From: Alphaproteobacteria bacterium
GTDB taxonomy: Bacteria; Pseudomonadota; Alphaproteobacteria; UBA8366; Aestuariispiraceae
DNA length: 64,000 nt
NCBI GenBank assembly: GCA_006844765.1
Contig: SPJV01000105.1
Coordinates: 1-64,000 of the forward strand
Direction: 5' to 3'
The notes beneath the pieces were generated by a model. The model was not told the origin of the DNA and searched no databases. It saw nothing but the letters and a program-made list of their open reading frames with translations. The position numbers and the translations under genes were made by a program. How positions within the stretch are numbered: position 1 is the first letter of the stretch; each line of letters opens with the position of its first letter. Below, piece by piece: positions 36,189 through 45,163 of the stretch.

Positions 36189-36554
36189 CGGTTCGGCTGT
36201 GTCCCTTCCAGCCCAATTTGCACCGCCGGCATTTCCGGCATGAAACGTCCTCCAATAGAACAGCGCCGCCGCATAGCCTCAATGCCATTGCTGCGGCGAC
36301 TATTGTTCCAAAACAGCCGTATCTTGCTTCCCCATGCGAGATACGACTGAAACGCCCATAAACCTATATAGACACTAAACTTTATACACCCAACTGTGAA
36401 AAAAGGCTATTCCATCACAACATATGCCTTTTTTGATGGAAATGTGTGCGTCGCCACATAACTTAAATCCACCAAAGAAAATCTGAGCTTTCCCACGTTA
36501 CTTATTGAAATTTAGTAATAAAAATAATTCCTCGTGATGCCGCATCTGTATAAG
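36189..36554. other. AT-rich intergenic region of 366 bp without a gene
   Basis: The stretch between the DUF1194 stop and the start of the coiled-coil membrane protein holds no convincing ORF. It is markedly more AT-rich than its neighbours from about 36350 on, with short A and T runs. It contains the interleaved inverted repeats described at 36399-36441 and presumably the promoter of the membrane-protein gene. No tRNA-like fold was seen. Confidence 0.6.
36399..36441. repeat. Two interleaved inverted repeats (possible terminator or switch)
   Basis: Repeat A is AAAAAAGGC (36399-36407) with GCCTTTTTT (36426-36434). Repeat B is TTCCATCA (36410-36417) with TGATGGAA (36434-36441). The order A-B-A'-B' means they cannot both form simple hairpins at once; they would form a pseudoknot or alternate. 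Read on the minus strand, hairpin B is followed by a T-run, so it may be the DUF1194 terminator. Function is inferred. Confidence 0.5.
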
Positions 36555-37304
36555 TCATCCTGAGCCGTTTTTTGGCGGCAAGGACGAAACGGGTACGTAG
36601 CTGATCTCTCGAAGCATTTTCTTGCGAATCGCCTGTCGGTAACCGGCATAGTCATTCGCAATCTCGATAAAGGCGCGCGGCCCCCCGATGACCTTATTCT
36701 TGAAATAATAGTCCAGTGTTCGATCCTCATGAAGGATGACGAGGCCATTGATCGTTATTCCGCGTGCCAGGACTCTTTCTCGCATTGGACCAATATCAGG
36801 TCCGTTGTTTGACCGGCCATCGCCACTGATATCGATGATCTTGCGAAAGGATGTGTAGGGGGCTTGCGCCATGGCATCTGCGCCAAAGGCGATGGCGGCG
36901 GAAATCGAGGTGCCGCCGTCTCTGGTCAGGCGCGGTGTCACAGAGATTTGGGCGGCGAGCAGTGCTGCGGCGTCGGGGCCATCGACTTTCGTCCAGGGCA
37001 CGGCAATGACTTGTGATAGCGAACTGGACCACTGCATGACCGCAATTGCCATGGCGCCAAGCGGGCCATGGGCGACGGCCTTTTGTATTTCGGGATCAAG
37101 CAGCGCTGTCGCAATACCCTTGCGTTGAAGGTCATACTCCCCGGCATCGACGCTGTAAGAGCAATCGATGGCCAACATGAGCATCAGATCGACCTCCTCA
37201 GCCGCCTGAACGGGTCTTGCCACACCCATGACCGCCACACCCATGCCTGCTGCACCCATGGCCGTTGCACCCGCGATCAGGCTACGTCTGGATATTGTCG
37301 CCAA
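36555..37304 (-). CDS. DUF1194 (VWA-like) exported protein
   Basis: A 249-residue protein of the DUF1194 family, which has a von Willebrand A-like fold. The N-terminus is SRRSLIAG followed by an Ala/Gly/Met-rich helix ending near PVQAAEE, consistent with a Tat signal peptide, so it is likely periplasmic. The VWA strand LMLAIDCSYSVDAGEYDLQR carries a D-x-S-x-S-like MIDAS variant (DCSYS), and later blocks are TRDGGTSISAAIAFG and IIDISGDGRSNNG. No other transport or partner gene is adjacent. The family function is not established; metal-dependent protein binding is a guess from the fold. Confidence 0.85.
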   Translation of the reverse strand: MATISRRSLIAGATAMGAAGMGVAVMGVARPVQAAEEVDLMLMLAIDCSYSVDAGEYDLQRKGIATALLDPEIQKAVAHGPLGAMAIAVMQWSSSLSQVIAVPWTKVDGPDAAALLAAQISVTPRLTRDGGTSISAAIAFGADAMAQAPYTSFRKIIDISGDGRSNNGPDIGPMRERVLARGITINGLVILHEDRTLDYYFKNKVIGGPRAFIEIANDYAGYRQAIRKKMLREISYVPVSSLPPKNGSG

Positions 37305-37434
37305 ATCTCTTACCTATAGTCTCAGCCGAAAACGGTTCTTGAGCGGTTGTTTATCCTGTGTTGTGTAACATTGCGCCGGGAAATGAGTTTCGAAAAGCCC
37401 TGCCATGCGTGAAATAGCGGAGATGTGAAGGGGA

Positions 37435-38253
37435 ATGCGGTTGTTGATGTCGGCAGCATTGGTGCTGGTTCTTGGCTATCTGGCTATGGTGGGCGCGCTC
37501 TATTTCCTCCAACGCAAGCTTATGTACCACCCGGATTTTACGCGCCCGATGCCGGCGGAGCTGGGGTTGGAGGGTGTTGCGCCGGTGACCTACGAAAGTG
37601 GGGACGGGCTCGATCTATTCGCCTGGTGGTTGCCGCCCGGGAGTCCAGGAGCACCGGTGATCCTCTATTTTCATGGCAATGCGGGGACCCTAGCGGACCG
37701 CGAGGATAAGGTCAGACACTTCAAGGCTATGGGGTGGGGCGCTTTGATGACGACCTATCGCTATAACGCTGGCGTTGGCGGTGACCCAACGGAAGACGCC
37801 CTGTTAGCCGACGCCGGTCGCGCGGTATCCTGGTTGGAAGCGCAAGGTATCCCCAAAAGCCGCGTCGTTCTTTTCGGGGAAAGCTTGGGTTCTGGGATTG
37901 CGATATCCCTTGCTGCAGACGGTGTTGGTGCCGCTGTTGTGGTGGAAGGTGGCTACGATGCGGTGATGGCTGTCGCTCAGCGGAAATACTGGTTTGCTCC
38001 GGTGGCCTGGTTGATGAAGGACAAGTTTGATTCTCGCCCTAAGGCGCGGAAGTCGAACAAGCCAATTCTTATCGTTCATGGGGAGCAGGATCCGATTATC
38101 CCACTCTCTCATGCACGGGCTCTCTACGCCGCATCAAACGAGCCGAAAGAATTACTCGTTTTACCGGGCAGGGAGCATGTTGGGCTCTATGATCATGGGA
38201 TGAAGCCTGCGGTGGAACGGTTTATTTCTCAACACCTTGCGCCTGATGAGTAA
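37435..38253 (+). CDS. Membrane-anchored alpha/beta hydrolase (BEM46/ABHD-like)
   Basis: A 272-residue serine hydrolase with an N-terminal transmembrane helix (about 3-20, LLMSAALVLVLGYLAMVGALYF). Oxyanion loop FHGNAGTLADR (near 78), nucleophile FGESLGSG (near 148), acid DPIIPLS (near 222) and histidine EHVGLYD (near 250) form the complete triad set. These Bem46-like proteins are esterases or thioesterases of unknown physiological substrate. AAGGGG sits next to ATG 37435; a second ATG at 37447 would remove 4 residues. Its last 32 bases overlap the convergent molybdenum-cofactor gene. Confidence 0.85.
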   Translation: MRLLMSAALVLVLGYLAMVGALYFLQRKLMYHPDFTRPMPAELGLEGVAPVTYESGDGLDLFAWWLPPGSPGAPVILYFHGNAGTLADREDKVRHFKAMGWGALMTTYRYNAGVGGDPTEDALLADAGRAVSWLEAQGIPKSRVVLFGESLGSGIAISLAADGVGAAVVVEGGYDAVMAVAQRKYWFAPVAWLMKDKFDSRPKARKSNKPILIVHGEQDPIIPLSHARALYAASNEPKELLVLPGREHVGLYDHGMKPAVERFISQHLAPDE

Positions 38254-39880
38254 GGGCCGCATAGGCTTCGGGCGTATCCACATCCTTTAGGATCGCGTCC
38301 GTCTCCATCTCTACCTCGACAACGCTTTCCTGGTTGGCGCCGATCAGATGTTTGGCCCCGGTATCGCCATCAACATCGGTAATCTCGGCAAAGAAGCGCC
38401 GTGCGAAGAGTACCGGGTTGCCGCGCTTACCTCGAAATGTTGGTACACAGATGGTTCGGCCTTCGGAGGGATCGAACGCCGCGATGAGCTTTTCGATCTC
38501 CGTTGCTTTGAGATCCGGCATATCGCCCAAGCAGACAACGGCGGCATCAATATCGTCTGGCAAGGCCTCGATCCCGCGCTTCAGGGAACCGCTGAGACCT
38601 TGGGCATGCGCTGAATTCTCAACAATCTCGTCGAAGCCGAAAGGGGTGATGGTTTTGCTAACACGCTCTGCTTCATGGCCGGTTACAGCAATGCGGAAGT
38701 CGACGCGACTATTGGTAATAGCTTCCGCCACATGGGCCACCATCGGCTTTCCATCCAGATCCAGCAGTAGTTTGTTTTGCGCACCCATGCGGCGGCTCTG
38801 CCCTGCAGCGAGGAGAAGGGCGGCGATGCGCGGGCGGGTGGATTTTGCTGCCACGGCCTCGGCACGAGGAAGCGGGCGGGAGGGTATGTCCTTCAACAAG
38901 CCGCCGACTCCCATTCCGGCGATATCCGCCGGGCCGACTGGAATGTCTGCTGCGATCCTCTCCATAACCCAATCAACGCCATTGAGCTTGGGGGAGCGGG
39001 CGCATCCAGGGGCACCGATGACAGTGGTCGCGCCAATACTGCCAAGCAGCATAAGATTGCCCGGATCGACCGGCATGCCGAAATAACGTATTTCGCCACC
39101 GGCTTCCTCAATTGCGCTCGGGATAACATCCCGCGCATCGGTGATCGCTGAAGCGCCGATGCAGATAATGATCTCTGCTTCATCTGAAACCGCGCTTTCC
39201 AATGCATTCTTAAGAGCATCGGGTGCGTGATCGCATCGTCGTTCCGGTATAGCGAAGGAACCGCCAAGTCGATGCACCCGGGCTTCGGTGACAGCGGCAG
39301 TCTTATCGAGGACGCTCGGCTTCACACTGGGCAGCACCGTTTGTACCACCGCGTAGCGCTTGCTTTGATACGGCTTCAGGGTGAAGGCTGGATTGCCCGG
39401 ATGGGACAGGATTGCCTCGGCCTCACGAACAGCGCTTTCCGGGACAGCAAAGGGGATGATCTTCAAAGTGGCGATGATCTGCCCCGGCTCAACCGCTGCA
39501 TAGTCGGGCAGGGTGGCAAGGGTGATGGCGGGGTCGATACGGTTAAGGGCATTCACTAAGCCAGCATCGACCCTGAAGACCCCGGCTGTGTCAGAAGAAA
39601 TATTGACCCGACCCGTGAAGGGCGCCCCTGTCTTCATGTTGGAAAGTGTTTCTGCTGCACCGCTTAGAACATCCGCGATCCTTTGAGCTGCCGCGTCTTC
39701 ATGCACATCATCAGCCTCGAGACGCGCAACGATAACACTCTCAATTCCCGCTGAGGTCAGAGCGTCCACATCCTCCTTGGATAGCAGGCGTCCCTTCTTG
39801 AAGCGGGACGTGGGAAGATTGGTGGCATGGGCGAGGATTGCGCCTTCCGCCTCTGCGACCGGCGTGGGGCCGAACTTCAT
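38222..39880 (-). CDS. Molybdopterin-binding domain / molybdenum cofactor cytidylyltransferase (MocA-like) fusion
   Basis: A 552-residue bifunctional protein. The first half (about 170-330) is a MoeA/MogA-type molybdopterin-binding domain with IIICIGASAITDARDVIPSA. The second half (about 345-540) is a MobA/MocA-type nucleotidyltransferase: LLLAAGQSRRMGAQNKLLL (nucleotide loop), CLGDMPDL (metal Asp) and RGKRGNPVLF with GDTGAKHL. MocA makes the cytosine dinucleotide molybdenum cofactor used by CO and xanthine dehydrogenases. Its start overlaps the XdhC-like gene by ATGA, making it the last gene of the Cox-type maturation operon. The 3' end overlaps the convergent alpha/beta hydrolase by 32 bases. 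Confidence 0.88.
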   Translation of the reverse strand: MKFGPTPVAEAEGAILAHATNLPTSRFKKGRLLSKEDVDALTSAGIESVIVARLEADDVHEDAAAQRIADVLSGAAETLSNMKTGAPFTGRVNISSDTAGVFRVDAGLVNALNRIDPAITLATLPDYAAVEPGQIIATLKIIPFAVPESAVREAEAILSHPGNPAFTLKPYQSKRYAVVQTVLPSVKPSVLDKTAAVTEARVHRLGGSFAIPERRCDHAPDALKNALESAVSDEAEIIICIGASAITDARDVIPSAIEEAGGEIRYFGMPVDPGNLMLLGSIGATTVIGAPGCARSPKLNGVDWVMERIAADIPVGPADIAGMGVGGLLKDIPSRPLPRAEAVAAKSTRPRIAALLLAAGQSRRMGAQNKLLLDLDGKPMVAHVAEAITNSRVDFRIAVTGHEAERVSKTITPFGFDEIVENSAHAQGLSGSLKRGIEALPDDIDAAVVCLGDMPDLKATEIEKLIAAFDPSEGRTICVPTFRGKRGNPVLFARRFFAEITDVDGDTGAKHLIGANQESVVEVEMETDAILKDVDTPEAYAALTHQAQGVEK

Positions 39881-40587
39881 GCTGCATCCTTTGGAGCACG
39901 CAGGGCCTGAATAACTTCAGCCAAAATGGATGTGGCGATTTCGGCGGGAGAGACCGCCCCGATATCAAGCCCGATGGGGCCACTGATCCGGTTGGTTTCC
40001 GCCTCGCTCAGCCCCGCCTCATTGTGCAGGAGGTCTAGCCGTGCAGCATGGGTTTTCCGGCTTCCCAAGGCACCGATATAAAAGGCTTCAGACCGACAGG
40101 CGATCTCCAGCGCCGGCTCATCAATCTTCGGATCATGGGTCAGGGCGACGACAGCGCTGCGCCGATCCAGCGCCAGGGTGGTGAGAGCGTCGTCCGGCCA
40201 ATCGCGATTCAGCGTGACGTCCGGAAATCGCTCTTCCGTTGCCCAGGCGCTGCGCGGATCAATCAGGGTGACATCAAATCCGGCGATCTTGGCCATTGGT
40301 GCCAAGGCTTGCGCGATATGCACGGCACCGATCACCATCATCCGCAATGGTGGATTGAAAGTGTTGATAAAGTAGGAGGCCCCCTCAATCTCAACGCGTT
40401 GAGCCTTGTCTTTCCGGATGGCATTGGCGGCAGCGTCTAGCAATGCCGTATCGAGTGGGAGGTCGCCGACGGTTTGTGCATCCTCGACGACCAGCGCCGA
40501 AGTCCCATCCGAAAGACGGGTGACAACGGCCACGCGGTGCTTGGCGCGTCGGGCTTCGTTCAGCGCTGTTAGGACGGCGGCTTGCAT
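39877..40587 (-). CDS. XdhC family protein, Rossmann half
   Basis: A 236-residue protein corresponding to the C-terminal Rossmann part of XdhC/CoxI, which helps insert sulfurated molybdenum cofactor into xanthine or CO dehydrogenases. The dinucleotide-like segment MMVIGAVHIAQALAPMAKIAGFDVTLIDPR is followed by VVALTHDPKIDEPALE and YIGALGSRKTHAARL, all family hallmarks. The other half is the separate gene just upstream, so XdhC is split here. It is linked on both sides by overlaps (TAATG upstream, ATGA downstream), so all three proteins are likely made together. Confidence 0.9.
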   Translation of the reverse strand: MQAAVLTALNEARRAKHRVAVVTRLSDGTSALVVEDAQTVGDLPLDTALLDAAANAIRKDKAQRVEIEGASYFINTFNPPLRMMVIGAVHIAQALAPMAKIAGFDVTLIDPRSAWATEERFPDVTLNRDWPDDALTTLALDRRSAVVALTHDPKIDEPALEIACRSEAFYIGALGSRKTHAARLDLLHNEAGLSEAETNRISGPIGLDIGAVSPAEIATSILAEVIQALRAPKDAA

Positions 40588-40910
40588 TAGTCGTTCAACG
40601 CCTCCACGAAAACCGCAATGCTGCCGCCGCAGGCGAGCCCTACTTCCCAGGCCATTTCATTGGAAACACCGAATTCCAGCAGCTTTGGCGGCGCGCCTTG
40701 CATGATATCCATCGCTTCGGCAATCACAGCCCCTTCGATGCAGCCGCCGGAAACAGAGCCGACAAAGGCCCCGGTATCATTGACGGCCAATTGGCTTCCG
40801 GACGGACGGGGGGAGGAGCCCCAGGTCGAGACAACACTCGCCAAGGCGACTTTGTGGCCGGCATCGCGCCATGTTTCGGCGGTGTCCAGGACATCGTTTT
40901 CTGCTGTCAC
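40587..40910 (-). CDS. XdhC/CoxI domain protein, N-terminal half
   Basis: A 107-residue protein equal to the XdhC_CoxI N-terminal domain: VVSTWGSSPRPSGSQLAV, GSVSGGCIEGAV and GLACGGSI with conserved cysteines that may handle sulfur. It begins with GTG at 40910 preceded by GGAGGAAAGG, a strong site. The stop shares a base with the next start (TAATG). It follows the CoxE-like gene by 42 bases. As a free-standing domain it presumably pairs with the Rossmann half encoded next. Confidence 0.9.
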   Translation of the reverse strand: MTAENDVLDTAETWRDAGHKVALASVVSTWGSSPRPSGSQLAVNDTGAFVGSVSGGCIEGAVIAEAMDIMQGAPPKLLEFGVSNEMAWEVGLACGGSIAVFVEALND

Positions 40911-40952
40911 GTCACCTTTCCTCCCTCAATCAGCTATCGCAATGGCCTCGTG

Positions 40953-42203
40953 TCAGGCGGCTTTCTGACGCCATTCGTTCATTTCCCGCATCGGCGATCC
41001 ATGTTCGTCTGCAATCAAGACCTCAGCAAGCTGCATAAGGCTTGTCAGATTATGCACCGGGCGAAAGGCATCGACATGCCGGATCATTGTTCTTGCCCCC
41101 GTCGCGCGTGGTTCATACCCATCAAAACGCAGCAAGGGATTGAGCCAGATGAGCTTCCGGCAGCTTCTGTGAAGCCGGTCCATTGCCCCCTCCAGGCCAT
41201 CGCCGCCCTCTCGATCCAACCCATCGGTGATCAAGAGCACGATTGGGTTCTGACCGAGAACACGGCGTGACCAATCCTTGTTGAAATTTTCCAGACATCC
41301 GCCGATCCGGGTGCCACCAGCCCAGTCTTCAACCGCTTTCGATGCCCGATCTACAGCGACATCCGGATCTTTCTGGCGCAGCAGCCGGGTGATGTTGGTC
41401 AGGCGCGTGCCGAAGAGGAAACTGTGGACCCGATCCCGGTCACTCGTAAGCGCATGGAGAAAATGCAGCATCATCCGAGCATAGCGATCCATCGAGCCTG
41501 AGATATCGCACAAAACCACTACCGGCGGCGGGCTGCGTCGGTGTTTCCGGCGCTTCAACTGCCAAACACCATCGGGGCGTTTGGCCGCTTCACGCAAGCT
41601 CGCCCGGAGATCGGCGCGGTGACCGCGTGGGTCTGCTGCGAAACGTCGGGTCGGAACCGGTTTGAAAGCGAGGCGGAGGCGCGCAATAGCTTGTCTTGCC
41701 TTCGCGAATTCATCCGCCGTCATTGTCTCGAAGTCCTTTTCCGCCAGGACGTCTCGGTCAGAGTGGGTGAGCGCCGCATCCAGTTCGATCCGATCATCTT
41801 CCTCCGGCTCCGGCATCATGGCGTCTTCATTCATCCGGTTCTTGGCGACAGCCTCTGCCACCCGATGCGAGACCTTGGGTTTGTCGTCCTCGCTATCAGT
41901 CTTCAAGGTGGGGAGCATCATACTCATCATGCGCTTAAGCAGATCCGGATTGCGCCAGAAGATATGAAAGGCTTGATCAAACACGTCGCGTTGATCACGG
42001 CGATTCACGAACACCGCATGCAGTGCCCAATACAAATCCGCCCGACTGCGCAGACCGACAGCCGCCACGGCTTCGACTGCGGCCAGTACCTTGCCGGGGC
42101 CAACCGGCAAACCTGCATCGCGAAGAACGCGGGCGAAATGCATGATATTATGGGATAACTTCCCACCATCTTGAGGGGGAGGCGGGTCCGCTCGCGACGT
42201 CAT
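40953..42203 (-). CDS. VWA domain-containing CoxE-like protein
   Basis: A 416-residue CoxE-family protein with a C-terminal von Willebrand A domain. The MIDAS motif is CDISGSMDRYARM, with LITDGLDREGG later. The N-terminal half is helical and basic-acidic mixed. With CoxD, CoxE is thought to help insert or mature the metal centre of aerobic CO dehydrogenase. It starts one base inside the CoxD stop (TAATG), a strong sign of coupling. MoxR-VWA pairs also act on other enzymes, so the CODH link rests on the neighbouring XdhC and MocA genes. Confidence 0.88.
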   Translation of the reverse strand: MTSRADPPPPQDGGKLSHNIMHFARVLRDAGLPVGPGKVLAAVEAVAAVGLRSRADLYWALHAVFVNRRDQRDVFDQAFHIFWRNPDLLKRMMSMMLPTLKTDSEDDKPKVSHRVAEAVAKNRMNEDAMMPEPEEDDRIELDAALTHSDRDVLAEKDFETMTADEFAKARQAIARLRLAFKPVPTRRFAADPRGHRADLRASLREAAKRPDGVWQLKRRKHRRSPPPVVVLCDISGSMDRYARMMLHFLHALTSDRDRVHSFLFGTRLTNITRLLRQKDPDVAVDRASKAVEDWAGGTRIGGCLENFNKDWSRRVLGQNPIVLLITDGLDREGGDGLEGAMDRLHRSCRKLIWLNPLLRFDGYEPRATGARTMIRHVDAFRPVHNLTSLMQLAEVLIADEHGSPMREMNEWRQKAA

Positions 42204-43129
42204 TACCCGGCGGCTCCTTTGGCCAAACCGGCCTTTACCTCTTGCAGAATCTTCGCGGCTTCAGACCCTTGAATGCGGGCGATATCATCCTGGTATTTCA
42301 GGATCGTGCCCAATGTGTCGTTAATCGTCTCAGGGTCCAGGGACAGGCGATCCAACTCAGTAAGCGCCTGCGCCCAATCGAGCGTTTCCGCGATGCCGGG
42401 ATTTTTGAAAAGCTCCAGACCGCGTAGGGTTTGGACAAAGCCGACGATCTCCCGACTTAAGGCATCCGGCGCTTGGGGTGCCTTCACCTTTAGAATGGCG
42501 AGCTCCCGATCAGCATCCGGATAATCGACCCAGTAGTAAAAACAGCGCCGTTTGATGGCGTCGTGGATTTCGCGGGTGCGGTTGGACGTAATGACGACCA
42601 GCGGTGGAGTTTCCGCCTTGATCGCGCCAATCTCAGGTATGGTGACCTGGAAGTCGGATAGCACTTCAAGAAGGAAGGCCTCGAACGGCTCATCCGTGCG
42701 ATCCAACTCATCAATCAGCAGAACAGGGGCGGCTCCATCCTTCGCTTCTAGCGCCTGCAGGATCGGGCGCTTGATCAGGAAACGCTCGGAGAACAGGTCG
42801 GCCTCCAGCGCCTTGCGATCCGCATTGGCACCAGCTTCGGCAAGCCGGATTTCCAACATCTGACGGCTATAGTTCCATTCATAGACGGCAGAGGCGAGGT
42901 CCAGCCCTTCATAGCATTGCAGGCGGATCAAGGGGCGGTCCAAGGTCTCTGAGAGGACCTTTGCGATCTCCGTCTTACCGACCCCGGCTTCGCCTTCCAA
43001 GAATAACGGACGCCCCAATCGGAGAGACAGAAACAAAGCCGTAGCCAAGGATCGATCAGCAACATAGTTGCCTGCGCCTAAAAGGGTTTCGACCGCATCA
43101 ACGGATTGGGGGAGGGGGGAAGGAGCCAT
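42203..43129 (-). CDS. MoxR-family AAA+ ATPase, CoxD-like
   Basis: A 308-residue AAA+ chaperone-like ATPase. Walker A is EGEAGVGKTEIAK (near residue 43), Walker B is VLLIDELDRTDE (near 117), the sensor-type region is VVITSNRTREIHDAIKRRC, and the C-terminal lid follows. CoxD unfolds or activates the apo-CO dehydrogenase with CoxE. It is first in a minus-strand cassette CoxD-CoxE-XdhC(N)-XdhC(C)-MoeA/MocA. It is 108 bases downstream of the cyclic-nucleotide-binding gene on the same strand. Confidence 0.9.
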   Translation of the reverse strand: MAPSPLPQSVDAVETLLGAGNYVADRSLATALFLSLRLGRPLFLEGEAGVGKTEIAKVLSETLDRPLIRLQCYEGLDLASAVYEWNYSRQMLEIRLAEAGANADRKALEADLFSERFLIKRPILQALEAKDGAAPVLLIDELDRTDEPFEAFLLEVLSDFQVTIPEIGAIKAETPPLVVITSNRTREIHDAIKRRCFYYWVDYPDADRELAILKVKAPQAPDALSREIVGFVQTLRGLELFKNPGIAETLDWAQALTELDRLSLDPETINDTLGTILKYQDDIARIQGSEAAKILQEVKAGLAKGAAG

Positions 43130-43237
43130 AGCGTGTTCTGACCTGATCTCGGTGAGATGTTGATATCACATGGTTAGATTTCAGACCTATAGATAAGGTG
43201 CTGTTGGCATCGCCTCAAGCGCGACGGTGAGCACCTT

Positions 43238-45163
43238 CTACGCAGCGCCTTCCATCCACCAGTCAAACGGCGCCTTGCCGACTTTCTGGTACTGTTGGAG
43301 ATAGTTCAGAACCAGCAGGCGGTTACGCTTGCAGGTTTCCGCCATGCCTGCAATGCGGTGCTGTTCGAAAACCTTCTCCGCTTCATCGAAGCGGCTGATG
43401 GCCACTTTGAAGCCCTCCGCATCATTCTTGGCTTTGGAGATCAGGTAGAGCGCACTACCCAGGTTGTTGATGGTACGCGCCCAGCCGGTTAGGTTGGCGT
43501 CTTTGGAGCGAACCTCAGTCGCATTCGTGTAGACCTGGGCGGCCCAGGTAATAAACTCGGTACTGCGAGAGATCTTGCCCATCAGGATAAGCAATTGCCC
43601 CAGCCCATTCATCACATCGGCCCAAGGTTCTGCCATCAAGCGTCGATCACAGGCTTTTAGCGCCGTTCTGAAGGCCTGTAGCCCTTGTTTGCAGTCCTCG
43701 ATATCGCCGCTATCGAGGGCGGCGCGGTAGTGGATCGCGCCAAGACGCGCCCATGCCGTCACATATTGATAGGGTGTATCGGTGGGGTCGAAGCAAGCAG
43801 CGGCTTCAGCACAGAGCTCTCGCGCTCTTTGCTTCTGGGTCGGATCTTCCGAACGTTCAGCTGTTGTGCTGAGCAGAATGACCAAGTGAAGCAGAATGAT
43901 ACCGCGTAGCCGCGGTTGGTTCGTATTGCTAAGGGCAGCCAAGGCAGTTTCATAAGAAAGAAGCGCGTCCCGATAACGCCCATCCGCTTCCGTCATTACA
44001 GCCATGCGGGCGAAGATACATCCTAATACAGAGAATTGACGCGCCACATCTTCCGCAGCGAGCCCGTCGATCGGCAGGGTGTCCAACTGCTTGATGGATG
44101 CGAAATCTGGCGGCATCAAACGGTGGAACAGATTGGCGATAGTCGGGTCTCTGCTTTGGGATGCTGCGGCGATGGCGCAGGCGAGGAATTCCCGCCGTAC
44201 ATGGTCGCTTTTATCTGTTGGAATGATCAACTCATCCAAGGCGGAAAAACCACCCAGTTTCGCCTCATCATCAGGCCAAGGGGCTAAAAATCGAACTCTT
44301 AGATGACTGCCATCCGTCCGAACCATCAGTGAAAGTGGAAGTCGTGCGGCAAGGGCTGCTTTTCGAACGATATCGAAGACACCTCCCAAAGGGGCAGTGT
44401 ACTCACTTCCTACAATTTCGATTTCCGGCGCCTTCGGGCACGCGGCTTGGGTTGGAAGCAATCCGTCCACTAATGTCATCAGTGTCTTGCGAGCCGAATC
44501 CTTTTCGTCGCCGGCTGGGTAGGGGAGAAGAAAGGAAATGGCGCCCGGCACGGAGGTATCGTTAGGGTGCGCGGCGGCCGGTTGCGTAAGTGCCTCCGCC
44601 AACTCCGGCGGTAGAGAGCGTTGAGGGCCTTGAACCGACGTATCCGTGAGCTCCGGCGGTTGGGGCGTTTCTGTTGCGAGAACCTCAAGTTCCGAATCCG
44701 GTGAGCTGACCTCGGTTGTATCCAAGGTCTCGCCAACCGTTTCTTCGGCTGGAAGTCCCCAGGTGTCGCCATCGAACTTGCCGGAACCGCTAACTGTTGG
44801 GCGGCCTGCAGCCTCATTCTCGACCAACATCGTAGTATGGCGTAGCCGCTCAACAAGCTTGCCCATCACCGATGCGGCGAAGGCAGGGTCCTTGCTGATT
44901 GTGCGGAGGAAATGATCTCCCCTGATTGCCGTCAGGACGCAGGGTCCTTTTGCAGATGCCTTCGCAGATCGGGGACTGCCGTCAATGACGCCCATCTCGC
45001 CAAACAGCTCACCGGTATCGAGCACGGCGAGTTCGTGACGCGTCCCGCCGATCACCTTTTCGATGCGGACCTGACCGTTTTCAATAATGAAAGCTTGGTC
45101 GCTATCCGCACCTTCATCAAAGATGACAGCGCCGTCTTTTAAACTGAGACGTTCGCCTTCCAT
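43238..45163 (-). CDS. Cyclic nucleotide-binding domain protein with TPR-like C-terminus
   Basis: A 641-residue protein. Residues about 9-110 form a CNBD (IFDEGADSDQAFIIENG, then the phosphate-cassette FGEMGVIDGSPRSAKASA), so it probably binds cAMP or cGMP. A Pro/Glu/Ser-rich linker (about 125-200) follows, then a roughly 200-residue region I cannot name. The C-terminal 250 residues consist of helical pairs with TPR-like spacing (ALLSYETALAALSN, AINNLGSALYLISKAKN). There is no helix-turn-helix, so it is not a CRP-type regulator; it may be a nucleotide-responsive scaffold. It lies between the Cox cassette and the ydbL-ynbE-ydbH set. Confidence 0.75.
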   Translation of the reverse strand: MEGERLSLKDGAVIFDEGADSDQAFIIENGQVRIEKVIGGTRHELAVLDTGELFGEMGVIDGSPRSAKASAKGPCVLTAIRGDHFLRTISKDPAFAASVMGKLVERLRHTTMLVENEAAGRPTVSGSGKFDGDTWGLPAEETVGETLDTTEVSSPDSELEVLATETPQPPELTDTSVQGPQRSLPPELAEALTQPAAAHPNDTSVPGAISFLLPYPAGDEKDSARKTLMTLVDGLLPTQAACPKAPEIEIVGSEYTAPLGGVFDIVRKAALAARLPLSLMVRTDGSHLRVRFLAPWPDDEAKLGGFSALDELIIPTDKSDHVRREFLACAIAAASQSRDPTIANLFHRLMPPDFASIKQLDTLPIDGLAAEDVARQFSVLGCIFARMAVMTEADGRYRDALLSYETALAALSNTNQPRLRGIILLHLVILLSTTAERSEDPTQKQRARELCAEAAACFDPTDTPYQYVTAWARLGAIHYRAALDSGDIEDCKQGLQAFRTALKACDRRLMAEPWADVMNGLGQLLILMGKISRSTEFITWAAQVYTNATEVRSKDANLTGWARTINNLGSALYLISKAKNDAEGFKVAISRFDEAEKVFEQHRIAGMAETCKRNRLLVLNYLQQYQKVGKAPFDWWMEGAA

